The translations under genes and the position numbers were made by a program. The notes beneath the pieces are model-generated. The model did no database searches, was not told where the DNA came from, and worked only from the letters and a program-made list of their open reading frames with translations. DNA of 64,000 nucleotides, taken from NCBI RefSeq assembly GCF_003386095.1, contig NZ_QREG01000006.1:151288-215287 (forward strand), given 5' to 3'. This document shows positions 9,801-18,777 of this stretch, in pieces. Numbering within the stretch: position 1 is the first letter of the stretch; every line of letters starts with the position of its first letter. The DNA comes from Marinoscillum furvescens DSM 4134 (GTDB lineage Bacteria > Bacteroidota > Bacteroidia > Cytophagales > Cyclobacteriaceae).

Positions 9801-12014
9801 GTATCACCAGAAGATGCTACCAACCCGGAAGTCACCTGGACGAGCAGCGACACAAATCTTGCCACGGTGGATGCAACTGGTTTGGTCACCGCAGTGGACC
9901 TGGGAGAAGTAACCATCACTGCTACTTCCACAGACGGTACCGAGGTGTCTGGCAGTTTCAGTATCACGATAAACCCTATTCTGGCAGAGGAGATCTTTGT
10001 AGATGGATCGACGGTAATGGACCTAAACAGCACGGCAACCACTCAAACGCTAACAGCTGTATTTACCCCATCCAACACCACTAACCAATCGGTGGTGTGG
10101 TCGTCTGACAATACGGATGTGGCTACAGTAAACGCACAAGGTGAAGTCACAGCGATAGCAAAAGGAACGGCCATCATCAGTGCAACAGCTATAGACGGCT
10201 CTACGACTGTAGGCACAATAGAAATCACCGTTACTGACAGTTTTGTACCGGTAACCTCTGTAGCTGTTGAAGGAGCCAGCGAAATGACCGATACCGAGAC
10301 CCAAAGTCTTGTTGCCACAGTGATGCCAGAAAACGCCACGGACAATTCTGTAGTTTGGCACTCAGCAAACACGGAGATACTTACTGTCAATCCCACTAGC
10401 GGAGTGGTAACGGCTGTAGGCGTAGGAACTACTACTGTAACAGCCACGGCGGCAGATGGATCCGAAGTTTCTGATGCTATCGAAATCACTGTTTCGCCTT
10501 TGCTGGTAACAGCCATCAGTATCACAGGAAATGCTACCATGGTAGACGAAACTACCCAGATACTGACAGCCGCTGTAACGCCATCAGAGGCTACCAATAC
10601 AGAAGTAACCTGGTCTTCCAGCAATACTGCTATTGCTACGGTATCTACCGCTGGTGAGGTAACTGCCGTGGCTCCGGGTGAGGTGACCATCACTGCCACA
10701 GCCAACGATGGTTCCAATGTAGCAGAGACCTTCGTGATCACTGTTTCACCATTGCTGGTAGCTGAGGTGACCGTAACCGGCGAAACCTCCATGCTCGATG
10801 CCTCCACACAAACACTTCAGGCTACCGTGAGCCCTGAAAATGCATCAGATGTGTCTGTCTCCTGGTCGAGTAGCGATAACACTATTGCCACAATAGACGA
10901 AACGGGTAAGGTGAGTGCAATGGCTCCTGGAGAGGTTACTCTTACTGCTACTGCTAACGATGGATCAGAAGCATCAGGTGCTATTACGGTTACCGTTTCA
11001 CCACTTTTAGTATCTGCCATAACAATAGCAGGAGAAACTTCCATGCTGGATGCGGCAAATCAAACGCTGGTAGCTAATGTGTCGCCGGCTGAAGCCACAG
11101 ACCCTTCAGTCACCTGGTCGAGTAGCAATGAAGCCATCGCCACTGTAGATGCCCAGGGAATGGTCACTGCCAGGGCGGTTGGCGAGGTGACAATCACCGC
11201 CACAGCCAATGATGCATCTGGCGTTACTACCGAGATTCAAATCACCATTTCACCTCTACTCGTAGCTGAGATCAGTATCTCAGGAGAAGGTTCCATGCAA
11301 AAGGATGATACCCAACAACTGACCGCTACAGTAAGTCCTGAGCAGGCTACTGATGCTTCCGTGACCTGGTCGAGCAGCGACGAGGCAGTAGCTAGTGTAG
11401 ATGGTACTGGTTTAGCAACGGCACATAGCGTAGGTAGCGTCACCATTACTGCCACTGCCAACGATGGCTCAAACGTAACCGGTTCATTCGAAATAGAAGT
11501 AAAACCTATTCTAGTTGCAGAAATCACCATCGCAGGAACCAATGCCATGATGGTAGCAGAAACTCAATCGCTTTCTGCCACGGTAACACCTACTAATGCC
11601 ACAGATGCCTCCATCACCTGGTCGTCTGGTGATGAGCAAATCGCCACGGTAGATGCAACCGGTCTGGTGACTGCTATATCAGCGGGCACAGTGGACATTA
11701 CTGCTACGGCAAATGATGACTCTGGAGTGAGTGCAAGTCTGCAAATTGTAATCGCTCCCCTGCCACTTGCCAGCAATGAGCACATTTCAGTGAGCATTTA
11801 TCCAAACCCTACCATCGGTTTGCTAAACCTGGAGCTACCCAATGGAGTCCATAAGGGAAGCTACCAGCTAATAGATGTACTAGGGCACACACTGCTGGAA
11901 GGAACGCTTGCAGCCTCTCAGCAACTGGATATTTCAACATTCGAAAAAGGAGTCTATTTCCTCAAGCTGGAATTGGATGGCTCATCCTCATTGGAGAAGG
12001 TAATCCTGAAATAA
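6834..12014 (+). CDS. Giant secreted protein: DGTxxGT propeller, unassigned GH-A-like catalytic domain, nine BIG2 repeats, T9SS tail
   Basis: A 1726-aa protein with a signal peptide (MKHLFTLALLICTTVLFAQ). Residues 25-450 form a propeller-like region with repeated units such as SDGTVAGTKLLLD. A FIVAR-like helical linker follows (about 515-595, with [12 protein letters not shown]). The catalytic-looking domain spans about 600-878: [31 protein letters not shown] (E730, likely acid/base) and VWDSEAT (E818, likely nucleophile). Nine BIG2-type Ig repeats of about 85 residues (880-1650) and a T9SS sorting tail (SIYPNPTIGLLNLELPNG) end it. The catalytic domain is paralogous to those at 18778 and 22682. 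Clan GH-A is inferred from the NE/SE pattern; no named family is recognised, and the substrate is unknown. Confidence 0.75.
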   Translation: MKHLFTLALLICTTVLFAQKKLVDNSAASNSPSNGPSYLIVSEDDSKMTYLGNGTQFFFIDIPNYTTTSTTAAQFTEVERVGNVIFGRGKVASADQDELIYATTEGVTLLDYYTTAANFPRIWTQTGNGAYFGSGKFMPDNAGRDFIRVSPDLSTVTRPFNNVSGGGVDLINKNLYQVQMVPFAGDKILVKAKRTSSDEEYFVWDDTDQTSIQITDVDHSNADATSTAQWPLGKAYGDRVIFFYYDKIYTSDGTAAGTTEIADASGMHLHGIGGGSNFAIFGNAPDGDLEPYLYTDGGTPQKIDLNASGSSDPRDFRQNGDYTFFIANTGDGYEPHISDGTVAGTKLLLDINPTGGSLEPVNSYNKNNSIEAGNGFAFGATDGTNSYIYFTDGVNIVTLNNGEDYLGLFTSQPHAMAATEQYLYFTDNDKDVFRVTIPDNIYNGAEWSQGAPVAGQSLYFNADYTISEDLTLTSAHIPEGVTLTITSGATLTIDGELYNKGTINEDGGTLVWNAPISLINLAPVLAKVNTFMETAEAGFEVGQYPSAMMAQLSDSLSKANDIKANPESQEAVDAMAENLNAYFKEVLWAQIQPVKKYRNNLQIVLGDMKQAQIKNSIATKDEIDFLLIGMRNLQVDGIRIDIFGEAPGDSVTLNPNKEIYDYLYTQAKAHGFKIFANPAEFGGGRRIANNNLDELGDEVNGVLIKSNRLRDRIIEFAAEYEVDYISPFNEDCVGAGGGCFNASQVKSIYSALVGNVNGATIVGGDNHNLQAGINAYKNTEIRDYISVATCHNLMFQHDKWSEFMTLASEKGLPVWDSEATDNPKDYDKNGTIEESRMVAAIDAGVDGLVYYNNWATIDLENGNINAAGIAGRDKYIEDNVTLVSSISITGATQVDLENTTTLTASLLPADAHDTRIHWSSSDESKATVDQDGVVTAIDHGDIQIIASAIDGSGVSDTFNIRIGDTFVTAVTLSGQSEMQIESTQQLTATVSPEDATNPEVTWTSSDTNLATVDATGLVTAVDLGEVTITATSTDGTEVSGSFSITINPILAEEIFVDGSTVMDLNSTATTQTLTAVFTPSNTTNQSVVWSSDNTDVATVNAQGEVTAIAKGTAIISATAIDGSTTVGTIEITVTDSFVPVTSVAVEGASEMTDTETQSLVATVMPENATDNSVVWHSANTEILTVNPTSGVVTAVGVGTTTVTATAADGSEVSDAIEITVSPLLVTAISITGNATMVDETTQILTAAVTPSEATNTEVTWSSSNTAIATVSTAGEVTAVAPGEVTITATANDGSNVAETFVITVSPLLVAEVTVTGETSMLDASTQTLQATVSPENASDVSVSWSSSDNTIATIDETGKVSAMAPGEVTLTATANDGSEASGAITVTVSPLLVSAITIAGETSMLDAANQTLVANVSPAEATDPSVTWSSSNEAIATVDAQGMVTARAVGEVTITATANDASGVTTEIQITISPLLVAEISISGEGSMQKDDTQQLTATVSPEQATDASVTWSSSDEAVASVDGTGLATAHSVGSVTITATANDGSNVTGSFEIEVKPILVAEITIAGTNAMMVAETQSLSATVTPTNATDASITWSSGDEQIATVDATGLVTAISAGTVDITATANDDSGVSASLQIVIAPLPLASNEHISVSIYPNPTIGLLNLELPNGVHKGSYQLIDVLGHTLLEGTLAASQQLDISTFEKGVYFLKLELDGSSSLEKVILK

Positions 12015-12060
12015 TGGAATGTTAAAGCTAATTAGTTCCTACATGTTTTATAATCTCATA

Positions 12061-12082
12061 AGGTCTGCACGCGTGCAGACCT
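12061..12082 (+). terminator. Perfect hairpin between two genes, probable terminator
   Basis: A perfect 22-bp palindrome with arms AGGTCTGCAC and GTGCAGACCT is followed by TTGATTTA, 46 bp after the stop of the giant gene and 27 bp before the GH2 start. The T-run is weak, so it could attenuate rather than fully stop transcription into GH2. Confidence 0.55.
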
Positions 12083-12108
12083 TTGATTTATTCCCAAAAT
12101 CAAACAGA

Positions 12109-15100
12109 ATGAAACTCATACGTTACGCACTTTGCATTGCATGGACTGTTGTATGCTTTCATGCAGCTAATGCTCAAAGGGTTGAAAAATCCATCTTGGA
12201 TGGCTGGAAATTTTCACTTTCAGATGATTCCCTGGCCGCTACCAATGCTTTTGATGACTCAGAATGGACAGAGGTTAGCATACCTCACGACTGGGCATTT
12301 GAACAGGGCATTGCTAAAGACGGAGCCCAGAGAGCCAATGGAGGATATTTCGGTGGAGGTATTGGTTGGTATAGAAAAACCATCTCCTTGCCCGCAGCCT
12401 GGCAAAACAAGCGTGTCTACGTTGAATTCGATGGGGTGTACATGAACAGTGAAGTGTGGATCAATGGGCACTATCTTGGCAAACGTCCTTATGGATACAT
12501 TCGATTCAGGTATGATTTAAGTGAATATTTAACACCGGGAGAAAATACGCTTTCCGTACGTGTAGACAACAGTCTGGAGCCGTCAGCCAGGTGGTATCAT
12601 CCAGCAGGCATCTACGCCCCGGTACGATTGATTGCAACCGAAAAGCAATTCATCCAACCAAACGGAGTGTACATCACTTCCAGTATACAGGACAATGGAG
12701 ATGCAGAACTCACCATCACCACTGACTTGTCCAACGAAGAAAAACTCAAAGGAAAGGCAGTACTAGAAACGGCTGTCATGGATGTAGCTGGTAAGTTAAT
12801 CAGCAGCACTACCCGTACCATCAAATGGAAAAATGGTTCCGAACAGGAGGTCCTTTCCACTTTGACTGTACCCAATCCACAGCTTTGGAGCCCAGACTCC
12901 CCATACTTGTACAACGTCCGATCACGCCTGATCCAAAACAACAAAACCATCGATGAAGTGGATACCAACATCGGTATCCGGACCATAGAATGGGACACGG
13001 AAACGGGCTTTAGCCTCAATGGGGAGGTAACGAAACTCCTGGGCGTAAGTGAGCACTATGAAGGTGGACCAGTAGGTGGAGCATGGACCAAACCTCTCCT
13101 ACGGTGGAAACTGCAGCTACTAAAAGACATGGGCGTGAATGCCATCCGCACAGCACACAACCCGGCGCCACCGATGTTTTATGACCTGTGCGACGAGCTA
13201 GGACTGATGGTTATGGACGAAATATTTGATGGCTGGAAAAGAAAAGCTCCTCAAGACTATGGTAAACAGGCCTTTGACCAGTGGTGGCAAAAAGACCTTA
13301 CCGAGTGGATCACTAGCAACAGAAATCACCCATCTATTATTATATACAGTGTTGGAAATGAAACCAAAGGCGCAGTGGGTCAGGAACTCGTAGCGCTATG
13401 CCATGAGCTGGACCCTACCAAACCCGTAACCTCCGGACATAGCTCCTCTGAATACATGGATGTATTTGGGGTGAATGGAGGTAGCGAGAAAAAGACCTTT
13501 TTTACCAAACCTCGCCCCGACAAGCCCTTTGTTTCTACCGAAGCCCCACACACCTGGCAAACCCGAGGGTACTACCGATCCAAAACCTGGTACCGCGATG
13601 GTTTCAATGAGAAAATCGTCTTTGAAATACCAGACCTTACCGAAGACGAAATTTTCGAATATGAATGGAGTGCTCCACATACCTGGAAAAACCGAAAGCA
13701 ACATTTTAACTCGTCCTATGACAATGCAACGGTGCGAATCAGCGCTCGCAAAAACTGGGAACTCATGCGCGACCTGCCGTGGTTTAGCGGCCACTTCAGA
13801 TGGACCGGTTTTGATTATTATGGAGAAGCCGGATATGTGCATGGCGGCTGGCCTTTTAGGCTTTTTATGAGTGGAGCAGTAGATGTCGCGGGGTTCGAAA
13901 AAGACCTGTTTTACTTTTACCAAAGCCAATGGACCCAAGCGCCCATGGTGCATATGTTTCCACACTGGACACATCCCAAAATGGAATTGGGTACAGAAAT
14001 TCCAATTTGGGTGTATTCCAATTGCGATGAAGTGGAGCTGTTTTATAATGGTGAGTCATTAGGCAGAGATGTCCCAGGCACACAGGCAGAGGAAATGCAA
14101 TGCGAATGGATGGTGCCCTGGAAGCCCGGCACACTTACCGCCAAAGGATATATTGATGGAAAAGTAGTCGCCGAAAGCACAGTAAAAACAGCAAACCCTC
14201 CTGCTGATATTGCACTGTCAACAGAACAAATTGAGAGTAAGGAAGGCGAAGCAATCAACAAAATAGTGACGGTAGCCATTACTGATGAAGTGGGAACCAC
14301 CTACCCTTATGGCGAAAATATGCTGTACTACCACCTCAATGGACCTGCAGCAATCATCTCTTTGGAAAATGGTGACCCGGTAGATACCAGTATTTATGCA
14401 CATGCCAGACAAAAGAAAGCCTTTATGGGGCTCTCCAGAGCTTTCTTAAGACTGCACAACACCACAGATCCGGTTTCCATTACGGTAGGCAGCATTCTGG
14501 GCGAGAAAAACCTCATGACTTCAAACAAAGTCTCCATTGCGGTAAAACAAATAGACCTTCAAGGAAAAACACCCGAGCCGGAGTTTCAAATTTATTACAC
14601 ACTGGATGGCAGTACTCCAAACATACAGAGCGCTCGTTATTCCGGGCCGCTATCGATTGAGCCAGGCACCGTGGTAAAGGCCATTGTCAGTTCAAACGGT
14701 GAGCAAATCCTCAACCTCGAAGAAAAGTTTGATACCGACCTTGGCCTCTACTGGGGCACAGAACAATACAGCGAAACGATGACAGCTTCGACCGCTACTA
14801 CACCGGGTACATCAAGTAAGGAGGCATCGCTAAAAGGTGCAAAAATAAAAAGTAGCCAGGGCGTAAGTTTTGCCGACTTTGGCGGGAAAGAAGGCTCCGT
14901 ATCCTGGTACCAGGAAAACGACGGAGATGCCAGCACCAATCAGTTGACATTTTACTATGCCTCCGCTGATGCGTCTTCTCGGCCTATGGAGCTCTACGTA
15001 AACGATCAACTTATAACCACCATCCCTTTCAAAGCCACAGGGTCGTGGAATAGTAAGTGGGGCAAAGTAACTGCTACCTGCACACTCAAAAGTGGAGCGA

Positions 15101-15174
15101 ACTACATCGAGCTTCGAACCACTGGCAAAAGTGGTCCGAACATCTCCTCCATGCAAGTAGAGCTATTGCCTTAA
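12109..15174 (+). CDS. GH2 family beta-galactosidase-like enzyme with C-terminal carbohydrate-binding-like domains
   Basis: A 1021-aa exported protein. The start at 12109 (MKLIRYALCIAWTVVCFHAANAQ) gives a proper signal peptide; the frame is open 90 bp further upstream, but that would run through the hairpin. The GH2 jelly-roll (WSLPHDW-like VSIPHDWAFEQG), Ig-like domain and TIM barrel are in order. Acid/base E418 lies in YSVGNETKG and the likely nucleophile E478 in FVSTEAPHTW. Between and beyond are a DUF4982-like part, a chitobiase-type segment (YYTLDGSTPNIQSARYSG, about 820) and a terminal beta-sandwich resembling CBM6/35. There is no T9SS tail, which suggests the periplasm. Probably an exo-beta-galactosidase for algal galactan oligomers. 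Confidence 0.85.
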   Translation: MKLIRYALCIAWTVVCFHAANAQRVEKSILDGWKFSLSDDSLAATNAFDDSEWTEVSIPHDWAFEQGIAKDGAQRANGGYFGGGIGWYRKTISLPAAWQNKRVYVEFDGVYMNSEVWINGHYLGKRPYGYIRFRYDLSEYLTPGENTLSVRVDNSLEPSARWYHPAGIYAPVRLIATEKQFIQPNGVYITSSIQDNGDAELTITTDLSNEEKLKGKAVLETAVMDVAGKLISSTTRTIKWKNGSEQEVLSTLTVPNPQLWSPDSPYLYNVRSRLIQNNKTIDEVDTNIGIRTIEWDTETGFSLNGEVTKLLGVSEHYEGGPVGGAWTKPLLRWKLQLLKDMGVNAIRTAHNPAPPMFYDLCDELGLMVMDEIFDGWKRKAPQDYGKQAFDQWWQKDLTEWITSNRNHPSIIIYSVGNETKGAVGQELVALCHELDPTKPVTSGHSSSEYMDVFGVNGGSEKKTFFTKPRPDKPFVSTEAPHTWQTRGYYRSKTWYRDGFNEKIVFEIPDLTEDEIFEYEWSAPHTWKNRKQHFNSSYDNATVRISARKNWELMRDLPWFSGHFRWTGFDYYGEAGYVHGGWPFRLFMSGAVDVAGFEKDLFYFYQSQWTQAPMVHMFPHWTHPKMELGTEIPIWVYSNCDEVELFYNGESLGRDVPGTQAEEMQCEWMVPWKPGTLTAKGYIDGKVVAESTVKTANPPADIALSTEQIESKEGEAINKIVTVAITDEVGTTYPYGENMLYYHLNGPAAIISLENGDPVDTSIYAHARQKKAFMGLSRAFLRLHNTTDPVSITVGSILGEKNLMTSNKVSIAVKQIDLQGKTPEPEFQIYYTLDGSTPNIQSARYSGPLSIEPGTVVKAIVSSNGEQILNLEEKFDTDLGLYWGTEQYSETMTASTATTPGTSSKEASLKGAKIKSSQGVSFADFGGKEGSVSWYQENDGDASTNQLTFYYASADASSRPMELYVNDQLITTIPFKATGSWNSKWGKVTATCTLKSGANYIELRTTGKSGPNISSMQVELLP

Positions 15175-15232
15175 AGAGGCCTGATGAAATATCTTCTCTG
15201 AACAGCCGAACTATTTGCTATCATCTCATTTG

Positions 15233-15270
15233 AAACCCCTCTTATGCATGAGTGCTTAAGAGGGGTTTTT
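15233..15270 (+). terminator. Rho-independent terminator after GH2
   Basis: Arms AAACCCCTCTTA and TAAGAGGGGTTT with a 12-nt loop, ending in TTTTT. About 60 bp after the GH2 stop codon; a textbook intrinsic terminator. Confidence 0.85.
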
Positions 15271-15367
15271 GCTTCATACTTACCTGCCCTACTCCACTCT
15301 ACCCAAAGGAGTAACTACTATCAAATTCCAAGTAAAAAGCCCTAAAAATGCCGAAATGTTAATTTTC

Positions 15368-15405
15368 GAACAGTTTACCCCACCCTAATTGAACAGTTTA
15401 CACCG
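15368..15405 (+). promoter_or_regulatory. Direct-repeat operator candidate (GAACAGTTTAC x2, 23 bp apart)
   Basis: GAACAGTTTACCCC (15368) and GAACAGTTTACACC (15391) form a direct repeat with a 23-bp period, about two helical turns, the usual spacing for a dimeric activator binding one DNA face. They lie 54-90 bp upstream of the start at 15458. A TTACTTTG string (15428), close to the Bacteroidota -7 box TAnnTTTG, lies just downstream. The second copy matches the TGARCAnnnnACACC pattern found before other units here. Confidence 0.55.
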
Positions 15406-15457
15406 GAGGTATGAAGGCTAGTGATAGTTACTTTGAGATATCACTAAATCCTTAATT

Positions 15458-18349
15458 ATGAAAAAAATCATTACTTCGATGAAGGTTGTAATGTTGGGAG
15501 TACTACTGCTAGGAATCAGCAAGGCAGGGGCACAAACTCAACTCAGCAACACCACACCTTACACCGCACAACTCGTAACTGTCAATGGCAAAATTGCCTG
15601 GAGGTACAATGGCGGAGGCGCTGATCAGGGACTGGTCACATACGATCCCGGCACCAAAACACAAACGAACTATCACAGTGACTTAAGAGATTTGGTCAAC
15701 CTCACCTCATATGGAGATTTTGCCATCTCCAGAGCCAATGATATCGGAGGTGGTACCGGCAATGGCATGATGATGACTGACGGTGAAAACTTCGAGATCT
15801 TAATCAACTATTCCAACCAGGGAGAAGCCAATTTTTACCACAATGGCATCATTTACCAAATAGCCAAACGCGATGAGATTGGCACCGCCCGAGGGGGCAA
15901 TAGCGCCAGAAAACTCTGGGCATATAATACCCTGACCGGAACAGGCGAGCAAATCTCGGATGTAAAAGCCGAAGGCTTTGATCTAGGTAATGGCAATTTC
16001 AAAAGGAAAGCACCATTTGGTGAAAAGGTTTTGGTAGGACTTACTACTTCCGGATACAATCACCACCTCTTTACCGTAGATGGCACACTTGCCAATACCA
16101 CACAGGTGGATGATGACATTAAAACCGAGGATATTGCTTTTATGCCTATCAGTGAGTCACTGGTATTATTCTTTGGACAAAGTATCTCCAACGATCAGGG
16201 AATAGAGCTGTACAAATATGATGGCACCAGCGTATCTATTGTAGAGGATTTGCAAACTGGCACCGCAGGCGGAGGCTATAGTGGTGAAGGGTTTGTAATG
16301 AACGGATATGCCTATTTTTCCGGGCCCAATGCCGTAGCAAACGACAACCTGTACCGCAGCAATGGCACCAGCATAGAGCTTGTTGAAGACTTTAGTGCGT
16401 CTGGCACGTCAGGGGCTAGCGCGATTGGAAGATATGCTGCGGTGTCCGACACCAAATTTGTATTTAGAGCTCAAGATGTAGACTCTGGTGACGGGAATGA
16501 GCTATGGGTAAGTGACGGCACCTCAGCGGGCACCTTCATGCTCATGGATATCAACACGGGCACTGGGGGCAGCAACATCAATGCCATGACCCCTATAGAC
16601 GGAGGAGCTATATTCTTCGCTACTGATGGTACAGAAGAAGGAGTCTATTATACGGATGGCACTGAGGAAGGCACCAAACTCATTTCAGACCTCAGCCTTC
16701 ACAATGGAGTAAAGGCCCTAACGGCGATTGGCTCCAGAGCCTATTTTGCTGACAAAAGCAACAACTTGTTTGAGCTAAGCATACCTGTAACCGGCACCAC
16801 CACCTACACCACTAGTTGGGACCTGGGATCTCCTACAGCAGCTACCAACGCAATAGTAGAAGGAGACCTTACCATCAGCACTTCGCTAGAGGTCCAAAAC
16901 CTCGAGGTAGCCAGCGGAGCTTCTATCACTGTAGAGGCTGGTGCTACACTCACGGTAATCGGTGATATTTTTAATGAAGGAGCCATCACCGTTCAGTCAG
17001 GAGGCAGCCTCATCACCAATGACGGAGAATACCTCATCGGCAATGATGTGGAAATCCTTCGCAACACCAGCGGATCTTCTTTAGGATATAGTTTCGTAGG
17101 CACACCTATAGAAGCCAATGCCTCAGTAACAGGTGCCAGCATAGGCAACCCGGTATATGCATATGACGAAACACAGGCCTATAGCGCTACAGGAGGTGAC
17201 AGATGGGTAGATGCTTCAGCCACGGAGCTTGTTCCTGGTGTTGGCTATGCGCAAGCTGGTCAGAGCATGATCTCTTTCACAGGGACTCCAAACAACGGAT
17301 CCATTACCGTAGAAGGCCTTACCTATAGCACTGGCACAGCCAGCAATCAAGGCTGGAACCTCCTCAGCAACCCCTACCCTGCAGCCATCAATGCACAGGA
17401 TTTTATAGATGCCAATACCGCACTCGAAGGAGCCATCTACCTGTGGGATGATAAAAACAATGGCACTCAGGGTACGAATGACGACTATCTGACTGTAACA
17501 TCACTGGGGATGATCGACCAACAAGGTCCCAACAGCTCATCGGAGTTTGATGGCTATATCGGCTCCATGCAAGGATTCTTTGTCAAACTACAGGCAGAAG
17601 GAACAGCCAGCGTCACTTTTACGGAAGACATGAGAAGTGCCGGAAACAATTCAGATGGTAACTTCTTCCGCAAAGGCGGTGCAACTGAGCTCAACATTAA
17701 ATTGGCGATTTCCAATAATGCGGGTCTATACAACGAACTTTTGGTAGGCTTGCGCGAGGATGCCACAGAAGGTGTAGACAGGAGCTACGATGCATCCAAA
17801 CTCATAGGCAATCCCGACTTTGCTTTTTACAGCTTCATTGATGACAACAAATACGCTATCCAGGGACTACCCGCATCAGGTGGTGTGAGTACCGAACTAG
17901 GCTTTGACCTGGCCGCCAGTAGCACACTTACACTATCTGTGGTAGACATGAGTGGCTTGGATGAGGGCATGACATTTATCCTCACAGACCATGTCACAGG
18001 CATCACCTACGATCTCAGCGAAGTAGACTCATTTGATTTTGCTGCTGTACAGGGCACTGACCAAAACAGGTTTACGCTCACTTACGCAGCAGCTGCAATA
18101 CTCTCTTCGGAAGTAACTGCAAACCGTCCTACTTATAGATACAGCAACCAAACTCTGACCGTTGATTTCGCGAGTGCCACCGACATCTCCGCCTATGCGG
18201 TATATGACTTTTCTGGAAGATTGCTTTCAGCCAGCGATGTACAGAAGCGACAGGTAAAATCGCTGCAAGTGCCTATTCAGACGTCTGGCATCCACATTGT
18301 CCGAATCGTCACTACAGACGGCACATTCACCAGAAAATTCAAGTTTTAA
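15458..18349 (+). CDS. Secreted DGTxxGT propeller protein with long T9SS-type C-terminal module, no catalytic domain
   Basis: A 963-aa protein with a signal peptide ending near SKAGAQ. Residues about 27-445 are propeller-like, with ELWVSDGTSAGTFMLMD and similar units, related to the N-terminal parts of the proteins at 6834 and 18778. Residues 447-963 form a module (QNLEVASGASITVEAGATLTV, GWNLLSNPYPAAINAQ, a strand-rich stretch, and a sorting tail ending TRKFKF) that recurs at the C-terminus of the giant esterase at 24367. No hydrolase motif is visible, so a surface glycan-binding or structural role is an inference. It is followed 17 bp later by a PID-CTERM-like small protein, probably in one transcript. 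Confidence 0.75.
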   Translation: MKKIITSMKVVMLGVLLLGISKAGAQTQLSNTTPYTAQLVTVNGKIAWRYNGGGADQGLVTYDPGTKTQTNYHSDLRDLVNLTSYGDFAISRANDIGGGTGNGMMMTDGENFEILINYSNQGEANFYHNGIIYQIAKRDEIGTARGGNSARKLWAYNTLTGTGEQISDVKAEGFDLGNGNFKRKAPFGEKVLVGLTTSGYNHHLFTVDGTLANTTQVDDDIKTEDIAFMPISESLVLFFGQSISNDQGIELYKYDGTSVSIVEDLQTGTAGGGYSGEGFVMNGYAYFSGPNAVANDNLYRSNGTSIELVEDFSASGTSGASAIGRYAAVSDTKFVFRAQDVDSGDGNELWVSDGTSAGTFMLMDINTGTGGSNINAMTPIDGGAIFFATDGTEEGVYYTDGTEEGTKLISDLSLHNGVKALTAIGSRAYFADKSNNLFELSIPVTGTTTYTTSWDLGSPTAATNAIVEGDLTISTSLEVQNLEVASGASITVEAGATLTVIGDIFNEGAITVQSGGSLITNDGEYLIGNDVEILRNTSGSSLGYSFVGTPIEANASVTGASIGNPVYAYDETQAYSATGGDRWVDASATELVPGVGYAQAGQSMISFTGTPNNGSITVEGLTYSTGTASNQGWNLLSNPYPAAINAQDFIDANTALEGAIYLWDDKNNGTQGTNDDYLTVTSLGMIDQQGPNSSSEFDGYIGSMQGFFVKLQAEGTASVTFTEDMRSAGNNSDGNFFRKGGATELNIKLAISNNAGLYNELLVGLREDATEGVDRSYDASKLIGNPDFAFYSFIDDNKYAIQGLPASGGVSTELGFDLAASSTLTLSVVDMSGLDEGMTFILTDHVTGITYDLSEVDSFDFAAVQGTDQNRFTLTYAAAAILSSEVTANRPTYRYSNQTLTVDFASATDISAYAVYDFSGRLLSASDVQKRQVKSLQVPIQTSGIHIVRIVTTDGTFTRKFKF

Positions 18350-18366
18350 TTCAAAATTTCATCAAC

Positions 18367-18534
18367 ATGAAAACTTCATATATAAGCTTATCGGTCCTTA
18401 TGATTTTGGTAGTCGTAGCCCCTGCTTTAGCACAGGGCGCGCCACCTGCCACTCCAATTGATGGCGGCCTCACTGCCCTACTGGCCGCAGGTGGCCTGTA
18501 TGGCATCAAAAAAATAAGAGACCTAAGAAAATAA
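18367..18534 (+). CDS. PID-CTERM-like small secreted/membrane protein (55 aa)
   Basis: ATG at 18367 to TAA at 18534. The protein has a signal-like segment (SLSVLMILVVVAPALAQG), a short linker (APPATPIDGG), a hydrophobic stretch (LTALLAAGGLYGI) and a basic end (KKIRDLRK). A PxxPIDGG motif, then a membrane helix, then basic residues is the layout of the PID-CTERM putative sorting peptides seen in Bacteroidota next to surface-protein genes. It begins 17 bp after the propeller protein. Function is unknown; the family call comes from memory of the motif. Confidence 0.7.
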   Translation: MKTSYISLSVLMILVVVAPALAQGAPPATPIDGGLTALLAAGGLYGIKKIRDLRK

Positions 18535-18777
18535 ACTTCTAGCGATCACACTGAATTCAGGGCTTTCTCCAAAGTATCGTTGCTGTTCCTGGTGACACAC
18601 TATGTGTCGAATTGAGCTCATCGAAAGGTTCCTCATCATCACGGAAGGGCATTCGATAGCCTGCATTTTGCGCATGCAAAGCCAGAAACCAGCAAGCCTT
18701 TGGAGGCAGCCCTGTTTTATTTGATCTGCTTTCGCCTAACCATTTTCTAAACATTCACATCAAAAAGGTTTAGCACT

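Noticed and set aside
10043-10807. 254-codon minus-strand ORF inside the BIG2 repeats
   Set aside because: It is a shadow frame of the repeated Ig domains, low in complexity (Val, Ser, Thr, Ala) and without a recognisable start or family.
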